From assembly GCA_903994455.1 (NCBI GenBank), contig CAJEXI010000032.1:1-37638 (forward strand): a stretch of DNA of 37,638 bases, given 5' to 3'. This stretch comes from an uncultured Chlorobiaceae bacterium (lineage in GTDB: Bacteria; Bacteroidota; Chlorobiia; Chlorobiales; Chlorobiaceae). Of the stretch, positions 1 to 6,512 are shown one piece after another. The stretch's first letter is position 1, and every line of letters begins with the position of its first letter. Made by a program: the position numbers and the translations under genes. The notes beneath the pieces were generated by a model, which was given only the letters and a program-made list of their open reading frames with translations, searched no databases and was not told the origin of the DNA.

Positions 1-73
1 TTTGATGATATGGTGATGTTCAACTGGAGATGAAGATCATCGAAAGGAGTAAAACATTCAGACTGGAGTCCTG

Positions 74-1096
74 ATGGTAGAGTATGATGCCGATCCCAAA
101 GAGAGTACTGAGGCCCCGAACGATCAGTATGACAGCCCCTGGAAAGAGGCAGTTGAACACTATTTGCCGGAGTTTATGGCCTTCTATTTCCCCGATGCCT
201 CTGCAGAAATAGATTGGGCAAAGGATTATGTTTTTCTGGATAAGGAGCTGCGGGCGGTGGTGCAGGATGCCGAGTTGGGAACCCGCTTTGTTGACAAGCT
301 GGTGGGGGTGGAGCTGCTCAATGGTGATGCAAGCTGGATCTACATTCACCTTGAAGTACAAGGCACCAGGCAGGCTGAATTTGCCCAACGGATGTTTGTT
401 TACAACTACCGGATTTACGACCGTTACAAAAGGCCGGTAGCAAGTTTTGCTGTTCTGGCTGATGAGCATAAGAGTTGGAAGCCATCCACCTATGGTTTTG
501 CCTTGCTGGGGAGCAAGCATACCCTGGAGTTTCCGGTAGCCAAGCTGACCGATTACGAAGACAAACTCGAAGAACTGTTGGCCTCAGAGAACGCCTTCGG
601 ACTGATAACGGCGGCGCATATTCTGACTCAGCAAACCCGCAAGCATGAAAAGGAACGGTATGAAGCCAAACGCCGTTTAGTGCGCATATTGTATGATCGC
701 CACTGGGATAAAGAGCGGGTCATCAAATTATTTGCTATTTTGGACTGGCTCATGCAACTGCCTGAATGGTTGAACCGCCAGATTTTGGATCAAATAGAAA
801 CAATTGAGGAGGGAAAAAAAGTGCAATACATCACCAGCGTAGAGAGAATCGGCATGGCCCGGGGCGAGGTCATAGGTGTGGAAAAAGGTGTGGTCATAGG
901 CGAGGTCATAGGCATGGAAAAAGGTGTGGTCATAGGCAGTGCAGGATTATTAAGAAGGCTGTTGGAACATCGCTTTGGCGTGTTGCCCGAGTGGGCGTTG
1001 GGGGCATTAAGTGGAGCTTCTGAACAGGAGCTTGACGCTTGGGGTGTGGCTGTTTTGACTGCGCCGACACTGGAGGCAGTTTTCAATACGTACTGA
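74..1096 (+). CDS. Rpn-family recombination-promoting nuclease / putative transposase (PD-(D/E)XK) with C-terminal DUF4351
   Basis: The protein has 340 residues. Residues about 20-180 have the pattern of the Rpn/YhgA (Transposase_31-like) PD-(D/E)XK nuclease fold: an acidic residue in VDKLVGVE (D74), then the strand IHLEVQG giving the E-x-Q active-site pair (E94, Q96), then FAQRMFVYNYRIYDRY and a strand ending VLAD. Residues about 285-335 (LLRRLLEHRFG...ASEQELDAWG) match the small DUF4351 domain often found at the C-terminus of these proteins. A Gly/Val-rich linker with a duplicated 12-residue unit lies between them. The start at 74 has a TGGAG box just upstream. Known members of the family promote RecA-independent recombination and endonucleolytic cleavage; mobility of this copy is not shown, and I see no terminal inverted repeats. 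It lies directly upstream of a run of broken genes. Confidence 0.85.
   Translation: MVEYDADPKESTEAPNDQYDSPWKEAVEHYLPEFMAFYFPDASAEIDWAKDYVFLDKELRAVVQDAELGTRFVDKLVGVELLNGDASWIYIHLEVQGTRQAEFAQRMFVYNYRIYDRYKRPVASFAVLADEHKSWKPSTYGFALLGSKHTLEFPVAKLTDYEDKLEELLASENAFGLITAAHILTQQTRKHEKERYEAKRRLVRILYDRHWDKERVIKLFAILDWLMQLPEWLNRQILDQIETIEEGKKVQYITSVERIGMARGEVIGVEKGVVIGEVIGMEKGVVIGSAGLLRRLLEHRFGVLPEWALGALSGASEQELDAWGVAVLTAPTLEAVFNTY
866..937 (+). repeat. Tandem 36-bp duplication inside the Rpn-family gene
   Basis: Two adjacent 36-bp copies (866-901 and 902-937) differ only at the three bases that change GTG to CAT in the middle of the unit. Each encodes a 12-residue Gly/Val-rich unit (EVIGVEKGVVIG and EVIGMEKGVVIG). 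The duplication lies in the linker between nuclease domain and DUF4351, a segment usually variable in length in this family, so it is probably in-frame slippage. Confidence 0.85.
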
Positions 1097-1200
1097 TGTT
1101 CGTTCAATAATTCAGTGCCAGGCAGGCAACCCAAAGCTTATCCGTTTTCGCGTTTCGTAGTTTTTCCGGGAAATAACTGAGATAACCAAATCAACGATTG

Positions 1201-1418
1201 AAGTGGCAGGCTGAGATGATGACACAAAACAGGTGTGGCATTGCCGTAGAACCGGATAGTCCCAACGCTTTTGCCTTGGTGCTGGAGAAAATGACTGACC
1301 ATCCTGAGTTGGTAAATAGATGGGTGTGAACGTCCTTCATTTTGAAGTGCTGGAGTTTGGTCGTTGACAACACGTGAATCGCTTTGTCGATTTTCTGGAA
1401 AGGATTATGGGCGCATGA
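1201..1418 (+). pseudogene. C-terminal remnant of a family-4-type glycosyltransferase (WbuB-like), frameshifted
   Basis: In frame 1, 1201-1326 reads AEMMTQNRCGIAVEPDSPNA and continues FALVLEKMTDHPEL. This is the typical 'CGI-V-P-D-P-AFA-AL--L--DPEL' segment near the C-terminus of GT-B glycosyltransferases. The rest of the tail appears in another frame at 1374-1418 as HVNRFVDFLERIMGA followed by TGA. The TGA overlaps the next ATG in an ATGA junction, a sign of former translational coupling to the sugar transferase. The N-terminal three quarters is absent and at least one frameshift separates the two pieces. Assignment to the WbuB group rests on these short motifs and on the neighbouring fragments. 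The 104 bases before it (1097-1200) show nothing I can name. Confidence 0.6.
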
Positions 1419-1605
1419 AACGTCTTTTCGATCTGCTCCTCCCTTTTTTGCTGCTGCTTGCTCTCCTCGTCAGAATATTGCACGGCACTCCACTCTTCTT
1501 CTCGCAGGTGAGGCCCGGTCAGAACGGCAAACCGTTCCGCATGTTGAAGTTTCGGACAATGACCAATGCGAGGGATGCTGCCGGTACTCTTTTGCCGGAC
1601 AGTGC
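1415..1605 (+). pseudogene. N-terminal fragment of a bacterial sugar transferase (PglC/WcaJ-type phosphoglycosyl transferase)
   Basis: It starts with the family's usual membrane anchor (MKRLFDLLLPFLLLLALLVR). It continues PLFFSQVRPGQNGKPFRMLK and FRTMTNARDAAGTLLPD, the signature N-terminal third of bacterial sugar transferases, which attach a phospho-sugar to undecaprenyl phosphate at the inner membrane. A normal protein runs about 180-200 residues and carries the SLDELP and GPRPL motifs; both are missing. At about 1605 the similarity stops and the sequence continues, in another frame, as part of an acetyltransferase. A deletion of roughly 0.5-0.7 kb that fused two neighbouring genes is the simplest explanation. 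The ATG overlaps the stop of the preceding glycosyltransferase remnant, so the start is well supported although the gene is dead. Confidence 0.75.
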
Positions 1606-1740
1606 TCGATCGCGATTGGCAGCAATGCGAGACGACTTGAAAAACAGTCTCTGCTTGAGCAGGCAAGTGTTCCAATTGCCACGATTATGCATCCGTCAGC
1701 CGTTGTGAGTGCCTACTCGGACATTGGCCCGAACGTTTTA
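1606..1740 (+). pseudogene. Middle fragment of a PglD/NeuD-type sugar O/N-acyltransferase
   Basis: Frame 1 reads SIAIGSNARRLEKQSLLEQA and then VPIATIMHPSAVVSAYSDIG. This matches the join between the N-terminal Rossmann-like domain and the start of the left-handed beta-helix of PglD-type sialic-acid/bacillosamine acetyltransferases (AIG-N--R...PT-IHPSAVVS--A-IG). The first 60-65 residues and the whole hexapeptide-repeat domain are missing. In intact clusters this gene follows the PglC-type transferase and precedes the PglE-type aminotransferase. That is the order seen here, so all three belonged to one diacetamido-sugar pathway. Confidence 0.6.
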
Positions 1741-1870
1741 TGGATTTCAGAACCTCCGGCTGATTTGTTTCTTCCTGGGAATAGTTGAAAAGCTCTGTTT
1801 GTTCTCTCTCCTCTGTTGCTCTGTTTTCCTGACAAAAAGTTTTATATTTTGCGGTGTGGTAAAAAAGTGC

Positions 1871-2103
1871 GAGATCGTGCTGCTATGCCGTACGGATAGT
1901 AATGACTCTGCCTCTTACTGGCGCAAACTCAAACAACGCTTGAAAGCTGAGGGTAATGAAACCGTGACAAATTGTCACGCTTTGAAGATGGTTGCGGCGG
2001 ATGGTAAACTGCGTGTGACCGATGTTGTCGATACTGAGCAACTGTTGCGTCTCGTTCAATCGATACTGTCGCCAAAAGTGGAGCCTTTCAAGCAGTGGCT
2101 TGA
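1871..2103 (+). pseudogene. Fragment of a BRO-N / phage antirepressor-type protein
   Basis: The frame reads DSNDSASYWRKLKQRLKAEG, then NETVTNCHALKMVAADGK, LRVTDVVDTEQLLRLVQSI and EPFKQWL. This pattern (YW--LK-RL--EG-E-VT-C--LK--A-DGK-R-TD--DTE-LLRLIQSI-SPKAEPFK-WL) is typical of BRO-N/antirepressor family proteins of prophages and bacterial genomes. The real N-terminus (start of the BRO fold) and everything after FKQWL are gone, and the frame runs on into unrelated codons. It sits between the PglD fragment and the aminotransferase, so it was either inserted there or brought in by the rearrangement that removed the PglD C-terminus. Confidence 0.65.
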
Positions 2104-2201
2104 AAATCGGGCAGCCCGTTTGCGTCATAAACTTTGCAGATTCAGAAAAAAATGGTATTGGAAGTCAAATTACTGTCACTATCACCAGAACTCCTTTATA
2201 C

Positions 2202-3377
2202 ATGCTTGATACTCTATTTCCCCCTTGGCCATCATATACTCGGGAAGAGGCCGATGCCATCAACTCTGTGCTGTTGTCGAACAAAGTCAATTACTGGACC
2301 GGCTCTGAGTGCAGGGAATTTGAAAAAGAGTTTGCCGCATGGGTCCGGTGCCGATATGCAGTAGCTCTTGCCAATGGTACCCTGGCATTGGAAGTTGCAC
2401 TTAGAGTGCTGGAAATCGGGGCGGGTGATGAGGTTGTGGTGACACCCCGAACCTTTATTGCATCTGCCTCCTGTATTGTTGCTCTGGGAGCGACACCGGT
2501 GTTTGCCGATATTGATCGCGACTCACAGAATATTACTGCTGAAACTATTGGACAAGTTCTGACAAAGCGAACCAAAGCGCTTCTTTGCGTGCATCTTGGA
2601 GGGATGCCGTGCGATATGGATCCCATTATGGAGCTTGCTCAAAAGCATGGGCTTGTTGTCATTGAGGATTGTGCCCAAGCTCATGGGGCACTCTATAAGG
2701 GGAGGCCTGTTGGGTCACTTGGCCATATCGGTGCATGGTCATTCTGTCAGGACAAGATTATCACCACAGGAGGTGAAGGTGGAATGGTCGCAACCAACGA
2801 TCGGGCCTTGTGGTTAAAGATGTGGGCTTATAAGGATCATGGTAAATCCTGGGAGGCAGTGTATGAAAAAAAACACCCTCCCGGATTTAGATGGCTCCAT
2901 GAGTCATTTGGATCAAACTATCGCATGATTGAAATACAGGCAGTTATAGGCAGGATTCAGTTACAGCGCATGGTAGACTGGACCCAAAAACGGCAGACGA
3001 ATGCCAGGCAAATACGCAGGGCCGCAAGGGAGATATCGGGGCTGCGTGTGCCGTATTGTCCTGATTGGGCCTGTCATGCAGCATATAAATGCACTCTGTT
3101 TGTTGAGCCGGATGCGTTAAAGGATGGCTGGAGTCGTGATCGGATTATGGCAGAAATAACAAACAGGGGAGTCCCCTGTTACTCCGGCTCTTGTTCTGAA
3201 ATCTACCTTGAAAAAGCCTTTGAGCAGAGTGGCTGGAGCCCGTTGGAGCGATTGCCGGTTGCAAAGGAGCTTGGCGAGAGGAGCTTGATGTTTCTTGTGC
3301 ATCCCACCCTTGAGGCGGAGCACATCAAAAAAAGCTGCAACGTCCTCCGGGAGGTGATGCGGGAGGCGGTTTCATGA
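2202..3377 (+). CDS. DegT/DnrJ/EryC1/StrS-family PLP-dependent sugar aminotransferase (PglE-like)
   Basis: The protein has 391 residues, normal for the family. It starts MLDTLFPPWPSYTREEADAI and has YAVALANGTLALEVAL (cofactor phosphate/ring region), IEDCAQAHGA (D156, expected to contact the pyridine nitrogen) and SFCQDKIITTGGEGGM, whose K185 is the expected Schiff-base lysine. These enzymes transaminate nucleotide-linked keto-sugars in O-antigen, capsule or glycoprotein sugar synthesis. The frame is open further upstream (to 2022), but that part overlaps the antirepressor remnant in a different frame, so I place the start at the ATG at 2202; no strong ribosome site is seen. The gene looks intact although its former operon partners upstream are broken. 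An ATGA overlap at its stop (3374) hints at a lost downstream partner. Confidence 0.85.
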   Translation: MLDTLFPPWPSYTREEADAINSVLLSNKVNYWTGSECREFEKEFAAWVRCRYAVALANGTLALEVALRVLEIGAGDEVVVTPRTFIASASCIVALGATPVFADIDRDSQNITAETIGQVLTKRTKALLCVHLGGMPCDMDPIMELAQKHGLVVIEDCAQAHGALYKGRPVGSLGHIGAWSFCQDKIITTGGEGGMVATNDRALWLKMWAYKDHGKSWEAVYEKKHPPGFRWLHESFGSNYRMIEIQAVIGRIQLQRMVDWTQKRQTNARQIRRAAREISGLRVPYCPDWACHAAYKCTLFVEPDALKDGWSRDRIMAEITNRGVPCYSGSCSEIYLEKAFEQSGWSPLERLPVAKELGERSLMFLVHPTLEAEHIKKSCNVLREVMREAVS

Positions 3378-3443
3378 AAGCAAAGAGCGCGGAGTTGGTC
3401 GTTATTAGTTTTTTTTACAAACGCAGAGAAAATAAAGTCAGTA

Positions 3444-3986
3444 ATGAAAAAAAGAGTTGCGGGTTTTGTTACCGGAGTCATTGTTTTGTTGAGTTTCGTT
3501 CCATCTGTTACTGTTGCAATGCCTTATGTGAAAGGCTCCGTAGGTCTTGCCTCAATGGAAGATTCCAAATACACGGCAAGCTCTTACGATACAGGTTATC
3601 ATCTTGATGGAGCTGTCGGGATTGATGGTGCGCCCTATCGTGTTGAGGCTGAAATTGGGTATCAGAACAATGGAAACAAAAATATTTTGAAAGAGTTGTC
3701 GATGACTACCTATATGGCGAATTGCTATCTGGATATAGCCGTTCCGGTTGTTTCTGTTGTCCCCTTTCTCACTGTCGGAGTTGGTGTTGCCAATATTTAT
3801 GGAGGTAGTGGCCGTGACCGTGTAGTCGCCTGGCAGGTTGGTGCTGGTGCGGGGGTTCATGTTTTTCCTGGTACAACTCTTGATCTCCAGTATCGTCATG
3901 CTGGTACAGCCAATCCGATACTGGATGGCCAGAAATACAGTATTGGATTGAATAATGTGACTGTGGGTCTGAGAGTTGGTCTTTGA
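3444..3986 (+). CDS. Small outer-membrane beta-barrel protein with signal peptide
   Basis: The 180-residue protein begins with a clear signal peptide (KKR, then a hydrophobic stretch to about residue 25, likely cut near SVTVA/MP). The mature part is an alternation of short amphipathic strands (PYVKGSVGLASME, YRVEAEIGYQN, TYMANCYLDIAV, VVPFLTVGVGVANIYG, VVAWQVGAGAGVHVFP, TLDLQYRHAG, NVTVGLRVGL). It ends in an aromatic/hydrophobic strand of the OmpX/OmpA-like 8-strand barrel type (PF13505-like). Role unknown; such proteins are structural or adhesive. Its own promoter is likely, because it does not belong functionally to the sugar genes. A possible short coding start at 3374 ahead of it is not supported. 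Confidence 0.75.
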   Translation: MKKRVAGFVTGVIVLLSFVPSVTVAMPYVKGSVGLASMEDSKYTASSYDTGYHLDGAVGIDGAPYRVEAEIGYQNNGNKNILKELSMTTYMANCYLDIAVPVVSVVPFLTVGVGVANIYGGSGRDRVVAWQVGAGAGVHVFPGTTLDLQYRHAGTANPILDGQKYSIGLNNVTVGLRVGL

Positions 3987-4006
3987 AGCAAGGATATCGG
4001 TTTCGT

Positions 4007-4086
4007 GCCATTTCGAACAACCCGGGGCGATCATTGTGTCGCAGGGTTATGAAGCTGGCTATCGAATCGTGGGTTCCCGAAATGGC
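4007..4086. other. Long imperfect inverted repeat between convergent genes (possible structured RNA or termination region)
   Basis: GCCATTTCG at 4007-4015 is exactly complementary to CGAAATGGC at 4078-4086. AACCC (4019-4023) pairs with GGGTT (4071-4075) inside it, and a small GCGA/TCGC hairpin lies further in. The element fills the gap between the convergent beta-barrel and methyltransferase genes. There is no T-tract on either side, so it is not a standard intrinsic terminator. Function is unknown. Confidence 0.35.
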
Positions 4087-4090
4087 CTGG

Positions 4091-5047
4091 TTACTCCTGG
4101 TGCTCCTTTTTATGCCCGGTTTTTCTGGCAAAATAGATAAAACTTGAAGCCTCCTTTGGCCATAGAGTCTCCTTGCCAAGTGAAATTGTGGCAGCACCAA
4201 GCGCTATAGCACGTTGCAGAAGATGAAACCGCAGGCCCGCCCTTTTGCAACGAAGTTTTTCGCTGTAAAAAGTGTTGTACAACGCATCCGGCAGATATGG
4301 CAGGCGCTTGAAGAGGTGCAGATGATGCACTTCAAGAAGCTTTTCAAGAGTTTCAGGCATAAAATGAAAGAGATGGCGCGGTGCATCCCAGGCGACCCAG
4401 TTCTCACGATAATAGTTTGCGCCGTAACTCGCAGGATTGGGGAGTGCAATAACGAGCACGCCGTCCGGTTCAAGCAGTGAGGCAACACCATCAAGCGTTT
4501 CATGCAGCTTGTGCAGATGTTCAAGCGTATGCCACAACACAATACGGTCAAACGTGTCGGGATACCCAACCTGCAGAAAAGGGGAGACACGCAGCCCAAA
4601 AACCTTTTGTGCATAACCGGCTGATGCAGCATCAGGCTCCACGCCCGCCAGATTGCGGAGCGGTATTGCCTTGCTGCGGTGAAAAAAGTTCAGCAGTTCA
4701 CCCGTTGCACAGCCGATTTCAAGGATCGAAAGCCTCTCGAACGGCTTGACAGCTTCATTCAGGATAAGAGAAGCCCTGTAGCGAAGCAGCAGTGACCGTG
4801 CTGCAAGATAGACCCTTTCACCCAGGGAACTGTTGCTGCTCTTCTGCAGGTAGGGCTCGTAGGGGCCGTTGCGGTAATGCGAAGTTGACTCAAAGCTGTC
4901 GGGACGGGGATTAAGCATAAGAAGCCCGGAAGCACACGACTGAACAATCTGCCAGCTCATTATTCCTGTAGAGTCGAAGCGGTCTGGCACCTGAAGCCAC
5001 GGCGAGAACTCCATGGAGTTGCTTATGGGGCAGGGAACGGTTTCCAT
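4091..5047 (-). CDS. Class I SAM-dependent methyltransferase (Methyltransf_23/UbiG-like)
   Basis: The protein has 318 residues. The nucleotide-binding motif I ILEIGCATGELLNFF (about residues 107-121) is followed by an acidic end of strand 2 (GVEPDAASAGYA), then DRIVLWHTLEHLHKLHETL and GVLVIALPNPASYGANYYRE, ending WDAPRHLFHFMPETLEKLLE. This order is typical of small-molecule methyltransferases often found near surface-glycan or lipid genes; the substrate cannot be told from sequence. The first 75 residues show no recognisable domain. The start codon is 14 bases after the stop of the upstream HIT gene, so the two are probably cotranscribed. In-frame alternative starts exist at 5014 and 4960. 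Confidence 0.8.
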   Translation of the reverse strand: METVPCPISNSMEFSPWLQVPDRFDSTGIMSWQIVQSCASGLLMLNPRPDSFESTSHYRNGPYEPYLQKSSNSSLGERVYLAARSLLLRYRASLILNEAVKPFERLSILEIGCATGELLNFFHRSKAIPLRNLAGVEPDAASAGYAQKVFGLRVSPFLQVGYPDTFDRIVLWHTLEHLHKLHETLDGVASLLEPDGVLVIALPNPASYGANYYRENWVAWDAPRHLFHFMPETLEKLLEVHHLHLFKRLPYLPDALYNTFYSEKLRCKRAGLRFHLLQRAIALGAATISLGKETLWPKEASSFIYFARKTGHKKEHQE

Positions 5048-5061
5048 TGCGGCAAAAGAGG

Positions 5062-5580
5062 CTATTGCTCCTCTGCCTGGGAAAGGTCAAGAAAGGCTTG
5101 CCTCAGATTTTTGTAGGTGGAGGTCATATCGTTGCTCAAAACCTTGGCATCGGCAAGGATGGGCATGAAATTCGTGTCACCTTCCCAGCGAGGCACAATA
5201 TGGAAATGAATATGGTTGTCTACGCTTCCACCGGCAACCCGTCCCAGATTAGCGCCAACATTGAAGCCCTGTGGACGCAAGGTCAGCTTCAGCGCCTTGA
5301 TGGAGAGATCCGTCAGCTCCATCACCTCCAGTTTCGTCTCCTGGTCAAGCTCCGAAAAGTCGGCCGTCTGCATGTAGGGAATCACCATGAGGTGCCCGCA
5401 ATTGTAGGGATAGAGGTTCATGATGATGAAGCAACGTGTTCCCCGGTAAAGGACAAACCGCTTCTCGTCCTCCTCGGGTGGAATATCAGCAAAAACCGAC
5501 TTCCCGTCTTCATCGGCAGGCTTGTCATCCTTGAAAGACTGCATGTAAACTTCACGCCAGGGCGAGTACATTCTGTTCAT
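5062..5580 (-). CDS. HIT-family hydrolase/phosphorylase (Ap4A phosphorylase-like)
   Basis: The protein has 172 residues. The signature DNHIHFHIVPRW gives the histidine triad H123-x-H125-x-H127, where the central His is the nucleophile that forms a nucleotidyl intermediate. Upstream, CFIIMNLYPYNCGHLMVIPY and FNVGANLGRVAGGSVDNH match the HIT nucleotide-binding fold. The sequence resembles bacterial HIT proteins annotated as Ap4A phosphorylase/hydrolase, so action on dinucleoside polyphosphates or other nucleotide phosphates is likely; the exact reaction is unknown. I choose the ATG at 5580 (MNRMYSPWREVYM). The frame stays open to 5649, but that extension enters the tRNA-Leu gene, and TGGAG lies about 12 bases before 5580. 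It is downstream of two tRNA genes on the same strand. Confidence 0.88.
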   Translation of the reverse strand: MNRMYSPWREVYMQSFKDDKPADEDGKSVFADIPPEEDEKRFVLYRGTRCFIIMNLYPYNCGHLMVIPYMQTADFSELDQETKLEVMELTDLSIKALKLTLRPQGFNVGANLGRVAGGSVDNHIHFHIVPRWEGDTNFMPILADAKVLSNDMTSTYKNLRQAFLDLSQAEEQ

Positions 5581-5622
5581 GTCGAGCGTTCTCCACGACG
5601 TTGTTTGTTTGTTGCCTTCTTG

Positions 5623-5707
5623 TACCAAAGATGGGAATCGAACCCACACGAGTTATTCACTCACTGGATTTTGAGTCCAGCGCGTCTACCAGTTCCGCCA
5701 CTTTGGC
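5623..5707 (-). tRNA. tRNA-Leu (anticodon CAA)
   Basis: Read on the minus strand, the 85-nt molecule begins GCCAAAG and its 3' strand CTTTGGT closes a 7-bp acceptor stem (one G-U pair). The anticodon loop CTCAAAA sits on a CTGGA/TCCAG stem. There is a long class II variable arm and the T-loop GGTTCGATTCC. The discriminator base is A and CCA is not encoded. It reads UUG codons. Confidence 0.95.
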
Positions 5708-5721
5708 CTGTTTTTGAGCGG

Positions 5722-5803
5722 TGCGAGAGAAGGGAATCGAACCCTCACGCCTCACGGCACTAGTTCCTAAGACTAGCGTGTATACCAATTTCACCACTCT
5801 CGC
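5722..5803 (-). tRNA. tRNA-Leu (anticodon TAG)
   Basis: This 82-nt minus-strand molecule has acceptor GCGAGAG/CTCTCGC. The anticodon loop CTTAGGA on a CTAGT/ACTAG stem gives anticodon UAG, which reads CUN codons. It has a class II variable arm, T-loop GGTTCGATTCC and discriminator A, with no encoded CCA. It lies 14 bp upstream of the CAA-type tRNA-Leu, so the two are almost certainly one transcript. No serine tRNA features are seen. Confidence 0.95.
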
Positions 5804-5816
5804 AGCACAGTTCTAC

Positions 5817-5845
5817 AATATACGTGGTTTTTTGTCGAATAAAAA
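5817..5845 (-). promoter_or_regulatory. Candidate promoter for the tRNA-Leu pair
   Basis: On the minus strand a TATATT box (plus-strand 5817-5822) lies 13 bp before the first tRNA base. An AT-rich TTTTTA sits 17 bp further upstream. Position fits a tRNA promoter, but the -35 is poor. The upstream part overlaps a palindrome at 5842-5865. Confidence 0.3.
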
Positions 5846-5865
5846 CTATCTTTGAAGATAGTTTT
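5842..5865. repeat. Perfect 11-bp inverted repeat between divergent transcripts
   Basis: AAAACTATCTT (5842-5852) is exactly complementary to AAGATAGTTTT (5855-5865), with only TG between them. It lies between the minus-strand tRNA genes and the plus-strand PAP2-like gene. It could be an operator or a weak AT-rich hairpin; there is no GC-rich stem for a normal terminator. Confidence 0.5.
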
Positions 5866-5918
5866 ACGGCGGATGACGCTAAAAATAATTTTGTTCCGGT
5901 TTCTATTGTTTTGAGCCT

Positions 5919-6512
5919 ATGCCGTCTAAATTATACCGAGTTGCAAACATTGTTTCATGGGTGGTCAGTCCGGTTGTGGTTGCGCCAGCAGTCTATACGG
6001 CGATTGTGATGCTCGGATACGGCAAGGATGTGAAGAGTATGTCATACTTGATGGTGCTTTTTTTTGCAAGCACCCTTGCCCCGGTCCTTTTGATTTCCGG
6101 CCTGAAAAAAACAGGAAGGATTTCTGATTACAACATCACGTTCCGCGAGCAGCGTTTTTTGCCGTTGCTGGTTCTTGTTGCCGTCAATGCCCTCGGTTAT
6201 GAGTTTATGAAGCAGCTTCATCCACCGAGGCTTCTCACCGGTATCTTGCTGTTCAATGCCGTCAACACCATCTTTATTCTGCTGATCACGCTCCAGTGGA
6301 AGATCAGCATCCATCTCTTCACCTTCTCCTCCTCGGTCGCCTTGCTCTTTATGCAGTTCGGCATGGTTGCTTTATGGCTGCTGCTTCTTGTGCCACTGCT
6401 TATGTGGTCAAGAATTTACCTCAAAGCCCATAATTTTATGCAGACTCTTGTCGGTGGGCTGGTTGGTTTTACCGTCATGATGGTCGAATTACAATGGTGG
6501 ACAGCATTGTGA
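5919..6512 (+). CDS. Divergent PAP2-like integral membrane protein
   Basis: The 197-residue protein has about six hydrophobic segments. Two pieces resemble the C-terminal half of membrane PAP2 phosphatases: WKISIHLFTFSSSVAL (in place of the PSGH region) and MWSRIYLKAHNFMQTLVGG (in place of SR-x5-H-x3-D, with Q where the Asp is expected). The N-terminal K-x6-RP motif is not obvious; YNITFREQRF may correspond. Phosphatase activity is therefore uncertain, and the family match is by motif spacing only. The last 19 bases overlap the ferrochelatase gene, indicating translational coupling. A lipid- or isoprenoid-phosphate role would fit the fold but is not shown. Confidence 0.6.
   Translation: MPSKLYRVANIVSWVVSPVVVAPAVYTAIVMLGYGKDVKSMSYLMVLFFASTLAPVLLISGLKKTGRISDYNITFREQRFLPLLVLVAVNALGYEFMKQLHPPRLLTGILLFNAVNTIFILLITLQWKISIHLFTFSSSVALLFMQFGMVALWLLLLVPLLMWSRIYLKAHNFMQTLVGGLVGFTVMMVELQWWTAL

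Noticed and set aside
2022..2201. N-terminal extension of the aminotransferase frame
   Set aside because: It overlaps the antirepressor fragment in a different frame and lacks similarity to the enzyme family, whose N-terminus fits the ATG at 2202.
3374..3607. Frame of 77 codons starting in an ATGA overlap with the aminotransferase stop
   Set aside because: Most of it lies over the signal peptide and barrel gene in another frame, and the translation is Cys/Arg-rich without a domain. Only the coupling ATGA might be a relic of a lost partner.
5047..5763. Plus-strand frame of 238 codons
   Set aside because: It runs antisense through the HIT gene and into both tRNA-Leu genes; the minus-strand protein has the HIT signature.
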